64,000 bases of DNA from Ferruginivarius sediminum (lineage in GTDB: Bacteria; Pseudomonadota; Alphaproteobacteria; Kiloniellales; Rhodovibrionaceae): assembly GCF_003344765.1 (NCBI RefSeq), contig NZ_QPMH01000004.1:186001-250000 (forward strand), in the 5' to 3' direction. The position numbers and the translations under genes were made by a program. This document shows positions 8,815 to 17,045 of the stretch, piece after piece. The number at the start of each line of letters is the position of its first letter. The stretch's first letter is position 1. A model generated the notes under the pieces. That model made no database searches. It saw only the letters and a list, made by a program, of their open reading frames with translations, and was not told the origin of the DNA.

Positions 8815-10044
8815 ATGCCAATCGACATTCCCGATTTCCACTACAGGTATTTCCACAACCCTCGCGCGGCAGGCGCCGTGGCCTATGGCGAGCGTCAGCG
8901 CGCGGTGCTGAGCGCCGAGGGCTGCCGCGCGGCGCGGGCCGAAATTTCGACCTGGCCCGGCTACGCGCCCACGCCGCTGGTCGATCTTCCCGGTCTTGCG
9001 AAGGCGCTGGGGCTGGGACGGGTCCGCTACAAGGACGAGTCGCGGCGCTTCGAACTGAACAGTTTCAAGGCGCTGGGCGGGGCCTATGCCGTCATGCGCC
9101 TGCTGATCGGGGAGATCGAGCGGCGCAAGGGCATCAGCGGCGTCACCTCCAAGGATCTGCTGGCGCGTACGCACGCCGACGTCACCGGCGATATCACGGT
9201 GACCTGCGCCACCGACGGCAACCACGGCCGCTCGGTCGCATGGGGCGCGCGGAACTTCGGCTGCAACTGCACGATCTTCATCCACGCCACCGTTAGCGAG
9301 GGCCGCAAGCAGGCGATCGAGCGCTATGGCGCGCGCGTCGAGCGGGTCGCCGGGAACTACGACGATTCGATCAAGCACGCGGCCCGCGCAGCGGCGGAGA
9401 ACGGCTGGTTCGTGGTCTCCGACACCTCCTACGAAGGCTATATGGACGTGCCCCGCGACGTGATGCAGGGCTACACCGTCATGGCCGACGAGATCGTCGA
9501 TCAGCTTGAAGGCGACGGCCCCAGCCACCTGTTCGTACAAGGCGGCGTTGGCGGCTTTCCGGCCGCGGTGATTTCCCAGTTCTGGGAGACCTGGGGGACG
9601 GATCGCCCGCGCGCGGTCGTGGTCGAACCCGACAAGGCCGCCTGCATCTTCGAAAGCATGCGCCAGGGCCACCCCACGGCGGTTGCCGGCGACCTGGATA
9701 CCGTGATGGCGGGTCTGGCGTGCGGCGAGGTTTCGCTGCTGGCCTGGGAGATCCTGGATCAGGGCGCGGACGATGTCATGGAGGTATCGGACGCCGGTGT
9801 TCCCGCCTGCATGCGCCTGCTGGCCCGTGGGGCGGACGGCGATCCGCCGCTGGTGGCCGGGGAGTCCGCTGTCGCCGGCCTGCTGGGGCTGATCGCGGCG
9901 ATGCGCGACCCGGACGTCGCCGGGCAGCTCGGTCTGGGACCGGAGAGCGATGTCCTGCTGATCGGCAGCGAGGGTGACACGGATCCCGAACTTTATCGCG
10001 AAATCGTCGGGCAACCCGGACACAACACGAGGACGGCGGCATGA
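8815..10044 (+). CDS. dpaL: Diaminopropionate ammonia-lyase
   Basis: This pyridoxal-phosphate enzyme splits 2,3-diaminopropionate into pyruvate and two ammonia; the E. coli homologue YgeX accepts both D and L forms. The 409-residue protein is of normal length. The cofactor lysine lies in NSFKALGGAYA (Lys85). The glycine-rich region TDGNHGRSVAWGA carries Asp134 and VSDTSYEGYM carries Asp203, matching the two acids used for alpha-proton removal in the family. The phosphate-binding glycines read GGVGGFPAAV near residue 244. Its stop overlaps the next ATG by four bases (ATGA), so it is translationally coupled to the M20 hydrolase. Product pyruvate and ammonia enter central metabolism directly. 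Confidence 0.9.
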   Translation: MPIDIPDFHYRYFHNPRAAGAVAYGERQRAVLSAEGCRAARAEISTWPGYAPTPLVDLPGLAKALGLGRVRYKDESRRFELNSFKALGGAYAVMRLLIGEIERRKGISGVTSKDLLARTHADVTGDITVTCATDGNHGRSVAWGARNFGCNCTIFIHATVSEGRKQAIERYGARVERVAGNYDDSIKHAARAAAENGWFVVSDTSYEGYMDVPRDVMQGYTVMADEIVDQLEGDGPSHLFVQGGVGGFPAAVISQFWETWGTDRPRAVVVEPDKAACIFESMRQGHPTAVAGDLDTVMAGLACGEVSLLAWEILDQGADDVMEVSDAGVPACMRLLARGADGDPPLVAGESAVAGLLGLIAAMRDPDVAGQLGLGPESDVLLIGSEGDTDPELYREIVGQPGHNTRTAA

Positions 10045-11273
10045 CGCGCGAGAACCTGCGTATCAACGCAGAGCGGCTTCTGCGGCGGCTGGACGAACTG
10101 GGCCAGATCGGTGCGCTGGAAGGCGGCGGCAATTGCCGGCTGGCGTTCAGCGACGAAGACAAGGCAGGACGCGACATCGTATTGGGCTGGATGCGCGCGG
10201 CGGGTCTGGACATCCGCATCGACAGGTTCGGCAACGTCACCGCGACGCGGCCCGGCCGCGAGGATGGCCCGCCGGTGATGGCCGGCTCGCACACGGACAC
10301 CGTCGCCACCGGCGGCAAGTACGATGGCAATCTCGGCGTTCTGGCCGGGCTTGAGGCGATCGAGACACTGAACGATGCCGGCATAGAGACGCGCCGTCCG
10401 GTGGCCGTCACGCTATTCTCCAACGAGGAGGGCGCGCGCTTCTCGCCCGACATGATGGGCAGTCTGGTCTATCAGGGTGGCTTGCCGCTTGAGGAAGCCT
10501 ACGGCATCGAGGGCATCGACGGTTCGACGGTCGGCGAGAACCTGGAGCGGATCGGCTACATCGGCGACGCGCCGGTCGGCGGGAACGAGGTTCACGCCTT
10601 CGTCGAGCTGCATATCGAGCAGGGCCCGATCCTGGAGGACGAGGGCCGCACTATCGGCGCGGTCGAGGGCGTCCAAGGCATCTCGTGGACCGAGTACACC
10701 TTCACCGGCCGCTCCGCGCACGCGGGGACGACACCGATGAGCCGGCGCTGCGATGCCGGGTACGTGGCGGCGGAGGTAGCGGCCTATGTGCGCCGGCTGG
10801 CCGCCGAGACAGGCAACGGCCATGTCTCCACCGTCGGCGTGTTCGAGGTGGAGCCCGACCTCGTCAATGTCGTCCCGCAGAAGGCGAAGATCACCGCCGA
10901 CCTGCGCAACTTTGACAACGAACTTTTGAAACAGGCCGAACAGAAGCTGGAGGCCTTCGTCGACGACATCGCCGGGCGCGAAGGCGCGGCGGTCGCGCGC
11001 CGCACGCTGGCCCGCTTCGACCCGACGCCGTTTGACACGGGCATGGTGGACCGCATCCACGGCATCGCGGAGCGGCTTGGCTATTCGACGCGGCGCATCG
11101 CCAGCGGCGCTGGCCACGATGCGCAGATCATGGCGCGGATCTGCCCCACCGCCATGATCTTCGTGCCCAGTGTCGACGGCATCAGCCACAACATCCAGGA
11201 ATACACGAAGCCCGAGGACTGCGAAGCCGGGGCCAACGTGATGCTTCACACCCTGCTCGAACTGGCCGAGTAG
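10041..11273 (+). CDS. M20-family N-carbamoyl-L-amino-acid amidohydrolase
   Basis: This is a binuclear-metal hydrolase that removes a carbamoyl group from an N-carbamoyl amino acid (or the ureide of beta-alanine/allantoate-type substrates), releasing CO2 and ammonia. The 410-residue product has the family metal ligands in GSHTDTVATGGKYDG (His84, Asp95), SNEEGARF (Glu129/130), VELHIEQGP and the C-terminal SGAGHDAQ histidine. The lid and dimer domain is present between them. Coupling to dpaL by a four-base overlap argues that its product is diaminopropionate. L-specific hydrolysis is inferred from family relatives (HyuC, AmaB, YgeY-like M20 proteins); allantoate amidohydrolase or beta-ureidopropionase cannot be excluded by sequence alone. 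Confidence 0.85.
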   Translation: MTRENLRINAERLLRRLDELGQIGALEGGGNCRLAFSDEDKAGRDIVLGWMRAAGLDIRIDRFGNVTATRPGREDGPPVMAGSHTDTVATGGKYDGNLGVLAGLEAIETLNDAGIETRRPVAVTLFSNEEGARFSPDMMGSLVYQGGLPLEEAYGIEGIDGSTVGENLERIGYIGDAPVGGNEVHAFVELHIEQGPILEDEGRTIGAVEGVQGISWTEYTFTGRSAHAGTTPMSRRCDAGYVAAEVAAYVRRLAAETGNGHVSTVGVFEVEPDLVNVVPQKAKITADLRNFDNELLKQAEQKLEAFVDDIAGREGAAVARRTLARFDPTPFDTGMVDRIHGIAERLGYSTRRIASGAGHDAQIMARICPTAMIFVPSVDGISHNIQEYTKPEDCEAGANVMLHTLLELAE

Positions 11274-11298
11274 GCGCCGCCAAGGACGGAGGAACCTT

Positions 11299-12237
11299 AT
11301 GTCACGCATCGTCACGGTCGCCGCGGCGCAGCTTGGACCCATCGAACTTGCGCATTCGCGCGCCGAGGTGGTCGACCGTTTGCTCGCCTTGATGCGCCAG
11401 GCGGCGGGCATGTCCTGCGACATCGTCGTGTTCCCTGAACTCGCGCTCACCACCTTCTTCCCGCGCTGGTTCATGGCCGAGCAAGCGGAGATCGACCGTT
11501 TCTTCGAGCGCGAGATGCCGGGACCAGAAACGCAGCCCCTGTTCGACGAGGCCGCGCGCCTGGGGATCGGCTTCTACCTGGGCTATGCCGAGCTGGCGGA
11601 GGAGGGCGGCCGAACCCGTCGGTTCAACACGTCGATTCTGGTCGACAAGCAGGGGCGAATCGTCGGCAAGTACCGCAAGATCCACCTGCCCGGCCACGCC
11701 GAGCACGAGCCCTGGCGCGCCTTCCAGCATCTGGAGAAGCGGTACTTCGAGACCGGTGACCTCGGCTTCCCGGTGTGGGATGCCTTCGGCGGCGTGATGG
11801 GGATGTGCATTTGCAACGACCGCCGCTGGCCCGAAACCTACCGCGTCATGGGCCTGCAGGGTGTCGAGATGATCATGCTGGGCTACAACACGCCGGTCCA
11901 CAATCCGCCCGCGCCGGAACACGACGCGCTGTCGCTTCACCACAATACGCTGGTGATGCAGGCCGGGGCGTATCAGAACGCGACCTGGGTCGTGGGTGTG
12001 GCGAAGGCGGGGAACGAGGCGGGCGTGCCGATGATCGGCGGCACCCAGATCATCGCGCCATCCGGCGAAACGGTGGCGATGTGCGCGACGACGAACGACG
12101 AGCTGGCCGTCGCGCGCTGCGACCTCGACCTCTGTACATCCTACAAGGAAAGCGTCTTCAACTTCGACCGTCACCGCCAGCCAGCCGCCTATGGCCTTAT
12201 CACCGCGCGCAAGGGCGTGCGGGAGGCCGCGGAGTAG
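11299..12237 (+). CDS. N-carbamoyl-D-amino-acid hydrolase
   Basis: This is a nitrilase-superfamily enzyme (312 residues) that converts N-carbamoyl-D-amino acids to D-amino acid, CO2 and ammonia. The catalytic triad falls at Glu47 (FPELAL), Lys127 (YRKIHLPG) and Cys172 (CICNDRRWPE). These are the same positions as in the well-studied Agrobacterium D-carbamoylase. The C-terminal YKESVFNFDRHRQP is also typical. It lies 25 bases after the M20 gene with a GGAGG ribosome site, so the operon carries both an L- and a D-type decarbamoylase. No hydantoinase gene is present nearby, so the substrate probably arrives already ring-opened. Confidence 0.88.
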   Translation: MSRIVTVAAAQLGPIELAHSRAEVVDRLLALMRQAAGMSCDIVVFPELALTTFFPRWFMAEQAEIDRFFEREMPGPETQPLFDEAARLGIGFYLGYAELAEEGGRTRRFNTSILVDKQGRIVGKYRKIHLPGHAEHEPWRAFQHLEKRYFETGDLGFPVWDAFGGVMGMCICNDRRWPETYRVMGLQGVEMIMLGYNTPVHNPPAPEHDALSLHHNTLVMQAGAYQNATWVVGVAKAGNEAGVPMIGGTQIIAPSGETVAMCATTNDELAVARCDLDLCTSYKESVFNFDRHRQPAAYGLITARKGVREAAE

Positions 12238-12385
12238 GGCGGTCGCGCGCCCCTTATTACCGCCGGCATTGGCGAGTTCACGCGGCGAAGGCGTAACAGC
12301 CGCGAACGCTGGATCTGCACGGCTGGCCAGCGTCTGCTATAACCGGGCGACCGGCAACAGCGGCAGGCGATGGTAACGGCCCGTC

Positions 12386-12835
12386 ATGACCGAGATTCGC
12401 TTCTACCACCTGACCAGGACCAGCCTGGAGTCCGCCCTGCCGCAGCTTCTGGAGAAGACGCTGGAGCGCGGCTGGCGGGCCCTGGTGCTGGCTTCGTCGG
12501 ATGACCGGGTCGAGGCCTTGACCGCGCACCTCTGGACCTATGACGACCGCTCCTTCCTGCCGCACGGCTCGCCCCGCGACGGGCGGCCCGAGTATCAGCC
12601 GATCTGGCTTTCCGCCGAGGACGCGAACGCCAACAACGCCAATGTGCTGTTCCTGACCGATGGGGCCGCGAGCGCCCATGTCGGCGACTTCGATCTGGTT
12701 GCCGAGATGTTCGACGGTAACGACGGCGAAGCCGTTGCCGCCGCCCGGCGGCGCTGGAAGGACTACAAGCAGGCCGGACACCAGCTTACCTATTGGAAGC
12801 AGGATGAGAGCGGCCGCTGGCAGAAGGGCGCCTGA
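12386..12835 (+). CDS. holC: DNA polymerase III subunit chi
   Basis: HolC is the clamp-loader accessory subunit that contacts single-strand-binding protein and helps replication of the lagging strand. The 149-residue protein shows the family start (MTEIRFYHLTRTSLESALPQLLEKTLERGW), the LWTYDDRSFLPHG segment and the conserved core NVLFLTDG followed by a C-terminal WKDYKQAGHQLTYWKQD. In many alphaproteobacteria holC follows pepA, but pepA is absent here, so the gene stands alone. A TATAAC-like -10 element lies at about 12340, giving a plausible own promoter. Confidence 0.9.
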   Translation: MTEIRFYHLTRTSLESALPQLLEKTLERGWRALVLASSDDRVEALTAHLWTYDDRSFLPHGSPRDGRPEYQPIWLSAEDANANNANVLFLTDGAASAHVGDFDLVAEMFDGNDGEAVAAARRRWKDYKQAGHQLTYWKQDESGRWQKGA

Positions 12836-12954
12836 CGCCGGGCCGCCGGGCATCTCGTCCCTGGTGTAATCGGCGCATTGCGCGCCAGCGACACTGGCGG
12901 CACCCTCTGGTGCGAATCGTCGTTTCAGGCCCTATCATCTCGGGAAGGTTTCAG

Positions 12955-13401
12955 ATGTTGAACGTTCGGATGCTCGACAAGAAGTTTTCGGCCGCCGGCC
13001 AGCTCACCCCTGAGGACATCGCGGAAGCGGCGCGGCGCGGCTTCAAGGCCATCATCAACAATCGCCCGGACGGCGAGGGCGGGCCGGAACAGCCCACTTC
13101 GGACGAGAACCGCAAGGCCGCGGAAGCCGCCGGCATGGATTACCATTATCTGCCGATGACGCCGCAAAACCTCGATTCGGAGCTTTTGGAAGCGTTCCGC
13201 AAGGCGGTCGAGGAAGGGCCGGGTCCCGTGCTGGCGCACTGCAAGAGCGGCGCGCGCTCGGCGGCGCTTTGGGCGCTGGTCGAGACTGCGCACAACAGGC
13301 GCGACATCGACGAGGTCCTGAAGCAGGCGGCGAAGGAAGGTTACGACCTTTCCGGCATGCGCCCCGTCTTCGAGAAATTCGTCGCGGCGCACAACGCGTA
13401 A
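12955..13401 (+). CDS. DUF442/TIGR01244 phosphatase-like protein
   Basis: A 148-residue protein of the Blh-type beta-lactamase-hydrolase-like N-terminal domain family (TIGR01244). It has a tyrosine-phosphatase fold and is often called a sulfur transferase or phosphatase. The active loop HCKSGARS matches HCx5R, and INNRPDGEGG is the usual upstream loop. In other species this domain is fused to or beside a sulfide-handling metallohydrolase and permease; none is nearby here. The frame is open from GTG 12910, but ATG 12955 follows GGAAGG and begins at the conserved MLNVRMLD, so it is preferred. The true substrate is not known. Confidence 0.82.
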   Translation: MLNVRMLDKKFSAAGQLTPEDIAEAARRGFKAIINNRPDGEGGPEQPTSDENRKAAEAAGMDYHYLPMTPQNLDSELLEAFRKAVEEGPGPVLAHCKSGARSAALWALVETAHNRRDIDEVLKQAAKEGYDLSGMRPVFEKFVAAHNA

Positions 13402-13504
13402 TCGCTGTTTCCGGGCGATTCACGGGCGACAATATGTCTCCACTGCCCCGAAATCTGCCTTTAATACCCGAAAAAGGTAATTTGTATCGCGTTTAGGGAA
13501 TGAA

Positions 13505-13714
13505 ATGCCGGCTATTTGGTTGTACCATTATACCGGTAGGATTCGCTGGCGGCGACGGGTGATATCCGTGGAGATCTCGAATACCGATCGGGCGCTGGTC
13601 GAAGGGTTGGTTAAAGGTGTCTCCATCGAAGAATTGTCCGCCCGCCTCGGATTGAGCGATGCGCAGGTGCATTGGCGGCTGCAAGGCCTGTTGGGGATCT
13701 TGGCCGGCCGGTAA
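13505..13714 (+). CDS. Small helix-turn-helix protein, unknown
   Basis: A 69-residue frame whose C-terminal 45 residues read like a sigma-70 region 4 or LuxR-type helix-turn-helix (VEGLVKGVSIEELSARLGLSD then AQVHWRLQGLL). The first 20 residues are basic and less convincing, so translation may really begin at GTG 13567 (48 residues). It lies 27 bases before a PAS-domain gene, which suggests a two-gene sensor/regulator unit. No family could be named. Confidence 0.45.
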   Translation: MPAIWLYHYTGRIRWRRRVISVEISNTDRALVEGLVKGVSIEELSARLGLSDAQVHWRLQGLLGILAGR

Positions 13715-13741
13715 AAGGATGAGGCAACCCCTAAATCCCTG

Positions 13742-14242
13742 ATGCTTTATCACGAGCAGCTTGCGTCCCTGCTGGACCGCTGGCGGTTTCGACGGGGCAC
13801 CCGGAGGCTTCCGACACACGGCGACTTCCGGTTCACCGACCTTCAGCCCTGGATCGGCCATATAGGCCTTGTCGAGATACAGGGTGGGCAGACAGCGGAA
13901 CCGCACATGAAGGTCCGCCTGGCAGGCCGCAGGCTTGTCGAGTATGACGGCGCGGACTTTTCCGGCAAGTATCTTGATGACGTCGTGCCGGAGTATGCAC
14001 GGGGCGAGATTCTGAGACCCTATCTGACCTGCGTGCGCAAGCAGGCGCCGCAGTACAGCGTGTTCACGCCCGACAATCCCGAGCTTGAGGGTTACCGGAT
14101 GCACCGCCTGCTGCTACCCACGACGTCCAACGGGAAAGACATCGATCTGGTGCTGGTCGGCATCTACGTGGACCGCTGGGAAGAGGCGGAGGGGAATTCC
14201 AGCGGCACCATCTACGATCTGATGAGCCTGACCGGCTCCTGA
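13742..14242 (+). CDS. PAS-domain (PAS_5 / PF07310-type) protein
   Basis: A single-domain cytoplasmic protein of 166 residues of the short PAS family common in Rhodospirillales. Characteristic points are the start LLDRWRFRRGTRRLPTHGDF, the segment VRLAGRRLVEYDGADFSGKYLDD (family form G-x-x-L-x-x-x-x-G-x-D-x-x-G) and the final strand IDLVLVGIYVDRW. Such proteins usually bind a small ligand or haem, but no ligand is known for this group. The small helix-turn-helix frame just upstream is a possible partner. The gene ends 13 bases from the convergent ABC-F gene. Confidence 0.75.
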   Translation: MLYHEQLASLLDRWRFRRGTRRLPTHGDFRFTDLQPWIGHIGLVEIQGGQTAEPHMKVRLAGRRLVEYDGADFSGKYLDDVVPEYARGEILRPYLTCVRKQAPQYSVFTPDNPELEGYRMHRLLLPTTSNGKDIDLVLVGIYVDRWEEAEGNSSGTIYDLMSLTGS

Positions 14243-14255
14243 GCTTGGGCCGGTG

Positions 14256-16145
14256 TCAGTCCGCGCCTTCCAGCGCTTCCTGCGCCTCCAGCCACGCATC
14301 CTCGGCCTTGGCCAGTTCGTCGCCAACCCTGGCGAGGTCCATCTGCAGTGACTGTGCCTTCTCCGCCGGACCGTCGTAGAGCGACGGATCGGCCAGCTTC
14401 GCCTCCAACTCGGCTTTCCGGGCGTTCAGGCGTTCGACATCACGCTCTGCGTCCTTTGCCCGCTTGCGCAGATGCGCGGTCGCCGCACGGTTCTCGGCAG
14501 CCTGACGGCGGCGGTCCTTCTTGCTGAGCGTCTGGTCCCCGTCGGCCTTACCCTTGTCGCGCGCGTCCGCCTTTGCCTCGCGCCGCTGATCGAGGAGATA
14601 ACGCCGGTAGTCCGTCAGATCACCGTCCCAGGTGCGTACCATGCCGTCGGCCACCAGCCACAGCCGGTCGGCCACCAATTCCAGCAAGTGCGGATCGTGG
14701 GTCACCAGGATCACAGCGCCTTCATAGGCGTTCAGCGCCTCGACCAGGGCCTGGCGCGCCTCGATGTCCAGATGGTTCGTCGGCTCGTCGAGGATCAGCA
14801 TCTGCGGGGCGTCCCGGGTCATCAGCGCGAACAGCAGCCGCGCCTTCTCGCCGCCCGACAGCTTGCCGACCTCGACCTCCGCCTTGTCCTCACCGAACCC
14901 AAAGCGCCCCAGGTGGCTGCGCAATGTTGTCGGTTGTGCGTTCGGCAGCGCCTTGGCCATGTGGTCGAGTGGCGTCGCCTGGAGGTCCAGTTCCTCCGCC
15001 TGATCCTGCGAAAAGTAACCGATCCGCAGCTTCGGCGGCTTGGTGATCTTGCCCCCCATTGGCGCCAGCCGGTCAGCCAGCAGGCGGGCGAAGGTGGTCT
15101 TGCCGTTGCCGTTGCGGCCCAGCAGCGCGATCCGGTCGTCCTGGTCGATGCGCTGGTTAAGATTTCGCAGCACCGGCGTATCCGCCGCGTAGCCGACGCT
15201 TGCCCCGTCCATCGCCACCAGTGGCGGGGGAAGCTGTTCGGGTTGCGGGAAGTTGAAGTGGATGGACTTGTCTTCGATCACGGGCGCGATGGGCTGCATG
15301 CGCGCCAGCATTTTCAGGCGCGACTGCGCCTGGCGGGCCTTGTTGGCCTTCGCGCGGAAGCGGTCGACGAAGGCCTGAATGCGCTTGCGCTCCGCCTCCT
15401 GTTGCTCGGCCAGCGCGCGCTGGCGCTCCAGCCGTTCCCGCCGCGTGCGCTCGAAAGTGTCGTAGCCGCCCTGGTAAAGCGTCAGCTTGCGCTGTTCCAG
15501 ATGGCAGATCTTGCCAACCGCGCTGTTGAGCAGGGTGCGGTCGTGACTGACCAGCAGGATCGTGCCCGGCCAGGTCTTCAGATAGCCCTCCAGCCAGATG
15601 CCCGCTTCCAGGTCGAGGTGGTTGGTCGGCTCGTCCAGCAGCAGCACGTCGGGTTGGGAGAACAGCAGGGCGGCCAGCGCCACGCGCATGCGCCAGCCGC
15701 CGGAAAACTCGGCGCAGGCCCGCCGCTGCGCCGCCTCGTCGAAGCCCAGGCCGGCCAGGATGCGCGCGGCGCGCGCCGGCGCGGCATGCGCATCGATGTC
15801 GTTCAGGCGCGCGTGGATCTCGGCGATCCGGTGCGGGTCGGTCGCTGTCTCCGCCTCGGCCAGCAGGCTCGTACGCTCGGTATCCGCGGCCAGCACGGTG
15901 TCGAGCAGGCTGTCCGGACCGGCGGGAGCCTCCTGGCGCAGGCGGCCGACGCGGTTGGCGCCTGCAAGCTGGATGTTGCCGCCGTCCGGCTGCAATTCGC
16001 CCGCGATCAGCTTCAGCAGGGTCGACTTGCCGCTGCCGTTCCGGCCGATAAGGCCGACATGCTCACCGGCATTGACGGTAAGGCTGGCACCTTGCAGCAG
16101 TGGGCGTCCCTCGACGCGGTATGTCAGATCCTGAATGCTCAACAT
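14256..16145 (-). CDS. ABC-F family ATPase (Uup/YheS type)
   Basis: A soluble tandem ATPase of 629 residues that acts on the ribosome as a translation factor rather than in transport. The first ABC domain has Walker A GRNGSGKST (34-42) and the second GRNGNGKTT (about 343-351). Both have short LSGG-type signatures (FSGGWRMRVALA and LSGGEKARLLFA) and DEPTNHLD Walker B motifs. A charged linker lies between them (ERTRRERLERQRALAEQQEAE region). The C-terminal 110 residues are a Lys/Glu/Ala-rich coiled coil, as in Uup/YheS. No membrane segments are present. Exact subfamily cannot be fixed without a tree. Confidence 0.9.
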   Translation of the reverse strand: MLSIQDLTYRVEGRPLLQGASLTVNAGEHVGLIGRNGSGKSTLLKLIAGELQPDGGNIQLAGANRVGRLRQEAPAGPDSLLDTVLAADTERTSLLAEAETATDPHRIAEIHARLNDIDAHAAPARAARILAGLGFDEAAQRRACAEFSGGWRMRVALAALLFSQPDVLLLDEPTNHLDLEAGIWLEGYLKTWPGTILLVSHDRTLLNSAVGKICHLEQRKLTLYQGGYDTFERTRRERLERQRALAEQQEAERKRIQAFVDRFRAKANKARQAQSRLKMLARMQPIAPVIEDKSIHFNFPQPEQLPPPLVAMDGASVGYAADTPVLRNLNQRIDQDDRIALLGRNGNGKTTFARLLADRLAPMGGKITKPPKLRIGYFSQDQAEELDLQATPLDHMAKALPNAQPTTLRSHLGRFGFGEDKAEVEVGKLSGGEKARLLFALMTRDAPQMLILDEPTNHLDIEARQALVEALNAYEGAVILVTHDPHLLELVADRLWLVADGMVRTWDGDLTDYRRYLLDQRREAKADARDKGKADGDQTLSKKDRRRQAAENRAATAHLRKRAKDAERDVERLNARKAELEAKLADPSLYDGPAEKAQSLQMDLARVGDELAKAEDAWLEAQEALEGAD

Positions 16146-16300
16146 GATGCCGCGCCGTGTACCATGACCTGCGTCCGACGGGGAAGCGTCCCAGCATCAC
16201 CTTCGCGCGGTTGCCCGGACGCGCGTGTGCGTCTATAAGGCCGCAAATTTTCCAAGCGTTTGCCACCGGAATCAGAAACCGAATTGAGGAGAGCGAGCCA

Positions 16301-16723
16301 ATGGCCGTCGAACGGACGCTGTCGATCATCAAACCCGATGCGACCGAGCGCAACATTACCGGCAAGATCAACCAGCGCTTCGAGGATGCCGGCCTGCGCA
16401 TCGTAGCGCAGCGCCGCCTGCAATTGACCACCGAGCAGGCCCAGGCGTTCTATGCCGTGCACAAGGAGCGGCCGTTCTATAACGACCTGGTCGCCTTCAT
16501 GACGTCCGGCCCGGTCGTCGCCCAGGTGCTGGAAGGCGAGAACGCCATTGAGAAGAACCGCGAGGTGATGGGCGCCACCGATCCGTCGAAGGCCGATCAG
16601 GGCACGATCCGCGCCGATTTCGCGAAGAACATCGAGGCCAACTCCGTGCACGGATCCGACAGCCCCGAGACCGCGCGGGAGGAGATCAAATTCTTCTTCT
16701 CGAACATCGATATCGTCGGCTAA
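16301..16723 (+). CDS. ndk: Nucleoside diphosphate kinase
   Basis: Ndk transfers the terminal phosphate between nucleoside triphosphates and diphosphates through a phosphohistidine, balancing nucleotide pools. The 140-residue protein has the standard length. It shows the start [18 protein letters not shown], the ATP-binding KPDA and the active histidine in [12 protein letters not shown]. The open frame extends upstream to 16157, but ATG 16301 follows GAGGA and opens the conserved domain. It is monocistronic with a strong terminator behind it. Confidence 0.97.
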   Translation: MAVERTLSIIKPDATERNITGKINQRFEDAGLRIVAQRRLQLTTEQAQAFYAVHKERPFYNDLVAFMTSGPVVAQVLEGENAIEKNREVMGATDPSKADQGTIRADFAKNIEANSVHGSDSPETAREEIKFFFSNIDIVG

Positions 16724-16746
16724 CTAGCTGACATTGGAACCAAAAA

Positions 16747-16778
16747 GCGGGGCCGGATCGATGCCGGCCCCGCCTTTT
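16747..16778 (+). terminator. Intrinsic terminator of ndk
   Basis: GCGGGGCCGG (16747-16756) pairs perfectly with CCGGCCCCGC (16764-16773), followed by CTTTT. The upstream A-run (AAAAA) makes it partly bidirectional, so it can also serve the convergent small oxidase gene. Confidence 0.85.
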
Positions 16779-16801
16779 GTCATAGCAGCCCGACCTTTGC
16801 G

Positions 16802-16933
16802 TCAGAGCAGGAACAGCGCCATCAGGATCAGCACGACGACGGTTGCGGCTCCCGAGTAGCTCAACAGCTTGACGAAACCCTGATAGCTCCTCTCGTGCTC
16901 GCGCAGCATCGGGTCCTGCTTGGTGGTGGCCAT
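16802..16933 (-). CDS. aa3-type cytochrome c oxidase subunit IV (small)
   Basis: A 43-residue single-helix membrane protein matching the bacterial aa3-oxidase subunit IV family (PF07835). The start is hydrophilic with the family pattern D-x-M-x-x-H-x-x-x-Y-x-G-F (QDPMLREHERSYQGF), followed by one transmembrane helix (AATVVVLILMALFLL). This accessory subunit sits beside oxidase subunits I-III; none of those genes is in the window. An in-frame ATG at 16975 would add 14 charged residues and also has a GAGAGGGA ribosome site, so either start is possible. It is easy to miss because of its size. Confidence 0.75.
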   Translation of the reverse strand: MATTKQDPMLREHERSYQGFVKLLSYSGAATVVVLILMALFLL

Positions 16934-17045
16934 CTTCTCGTCCTCTCCCTTGTTCTCCGGCGTCTCGGCGGACATGGCGTGATCCCTCTCGTCGTTGCTG
17001 TCTTACCCGGAGCGCACCGCGCTCGCAAGCCTGGGCGGACGGTCG

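Noticed and set aside
7741..10023. 760-residue open frame on the minus strand
   Set aside because: It is antisense to dctP and dpaL, its composition (Arg, Gly, His, Asp-rich) is that of a high-GC shadow, and it crosses two well-supported genes.
14472..16238. 588-residue plus-strand frame
   Set aside because: Mirror image of the ABC-F gene; the opposite strand has all Walker motifs.
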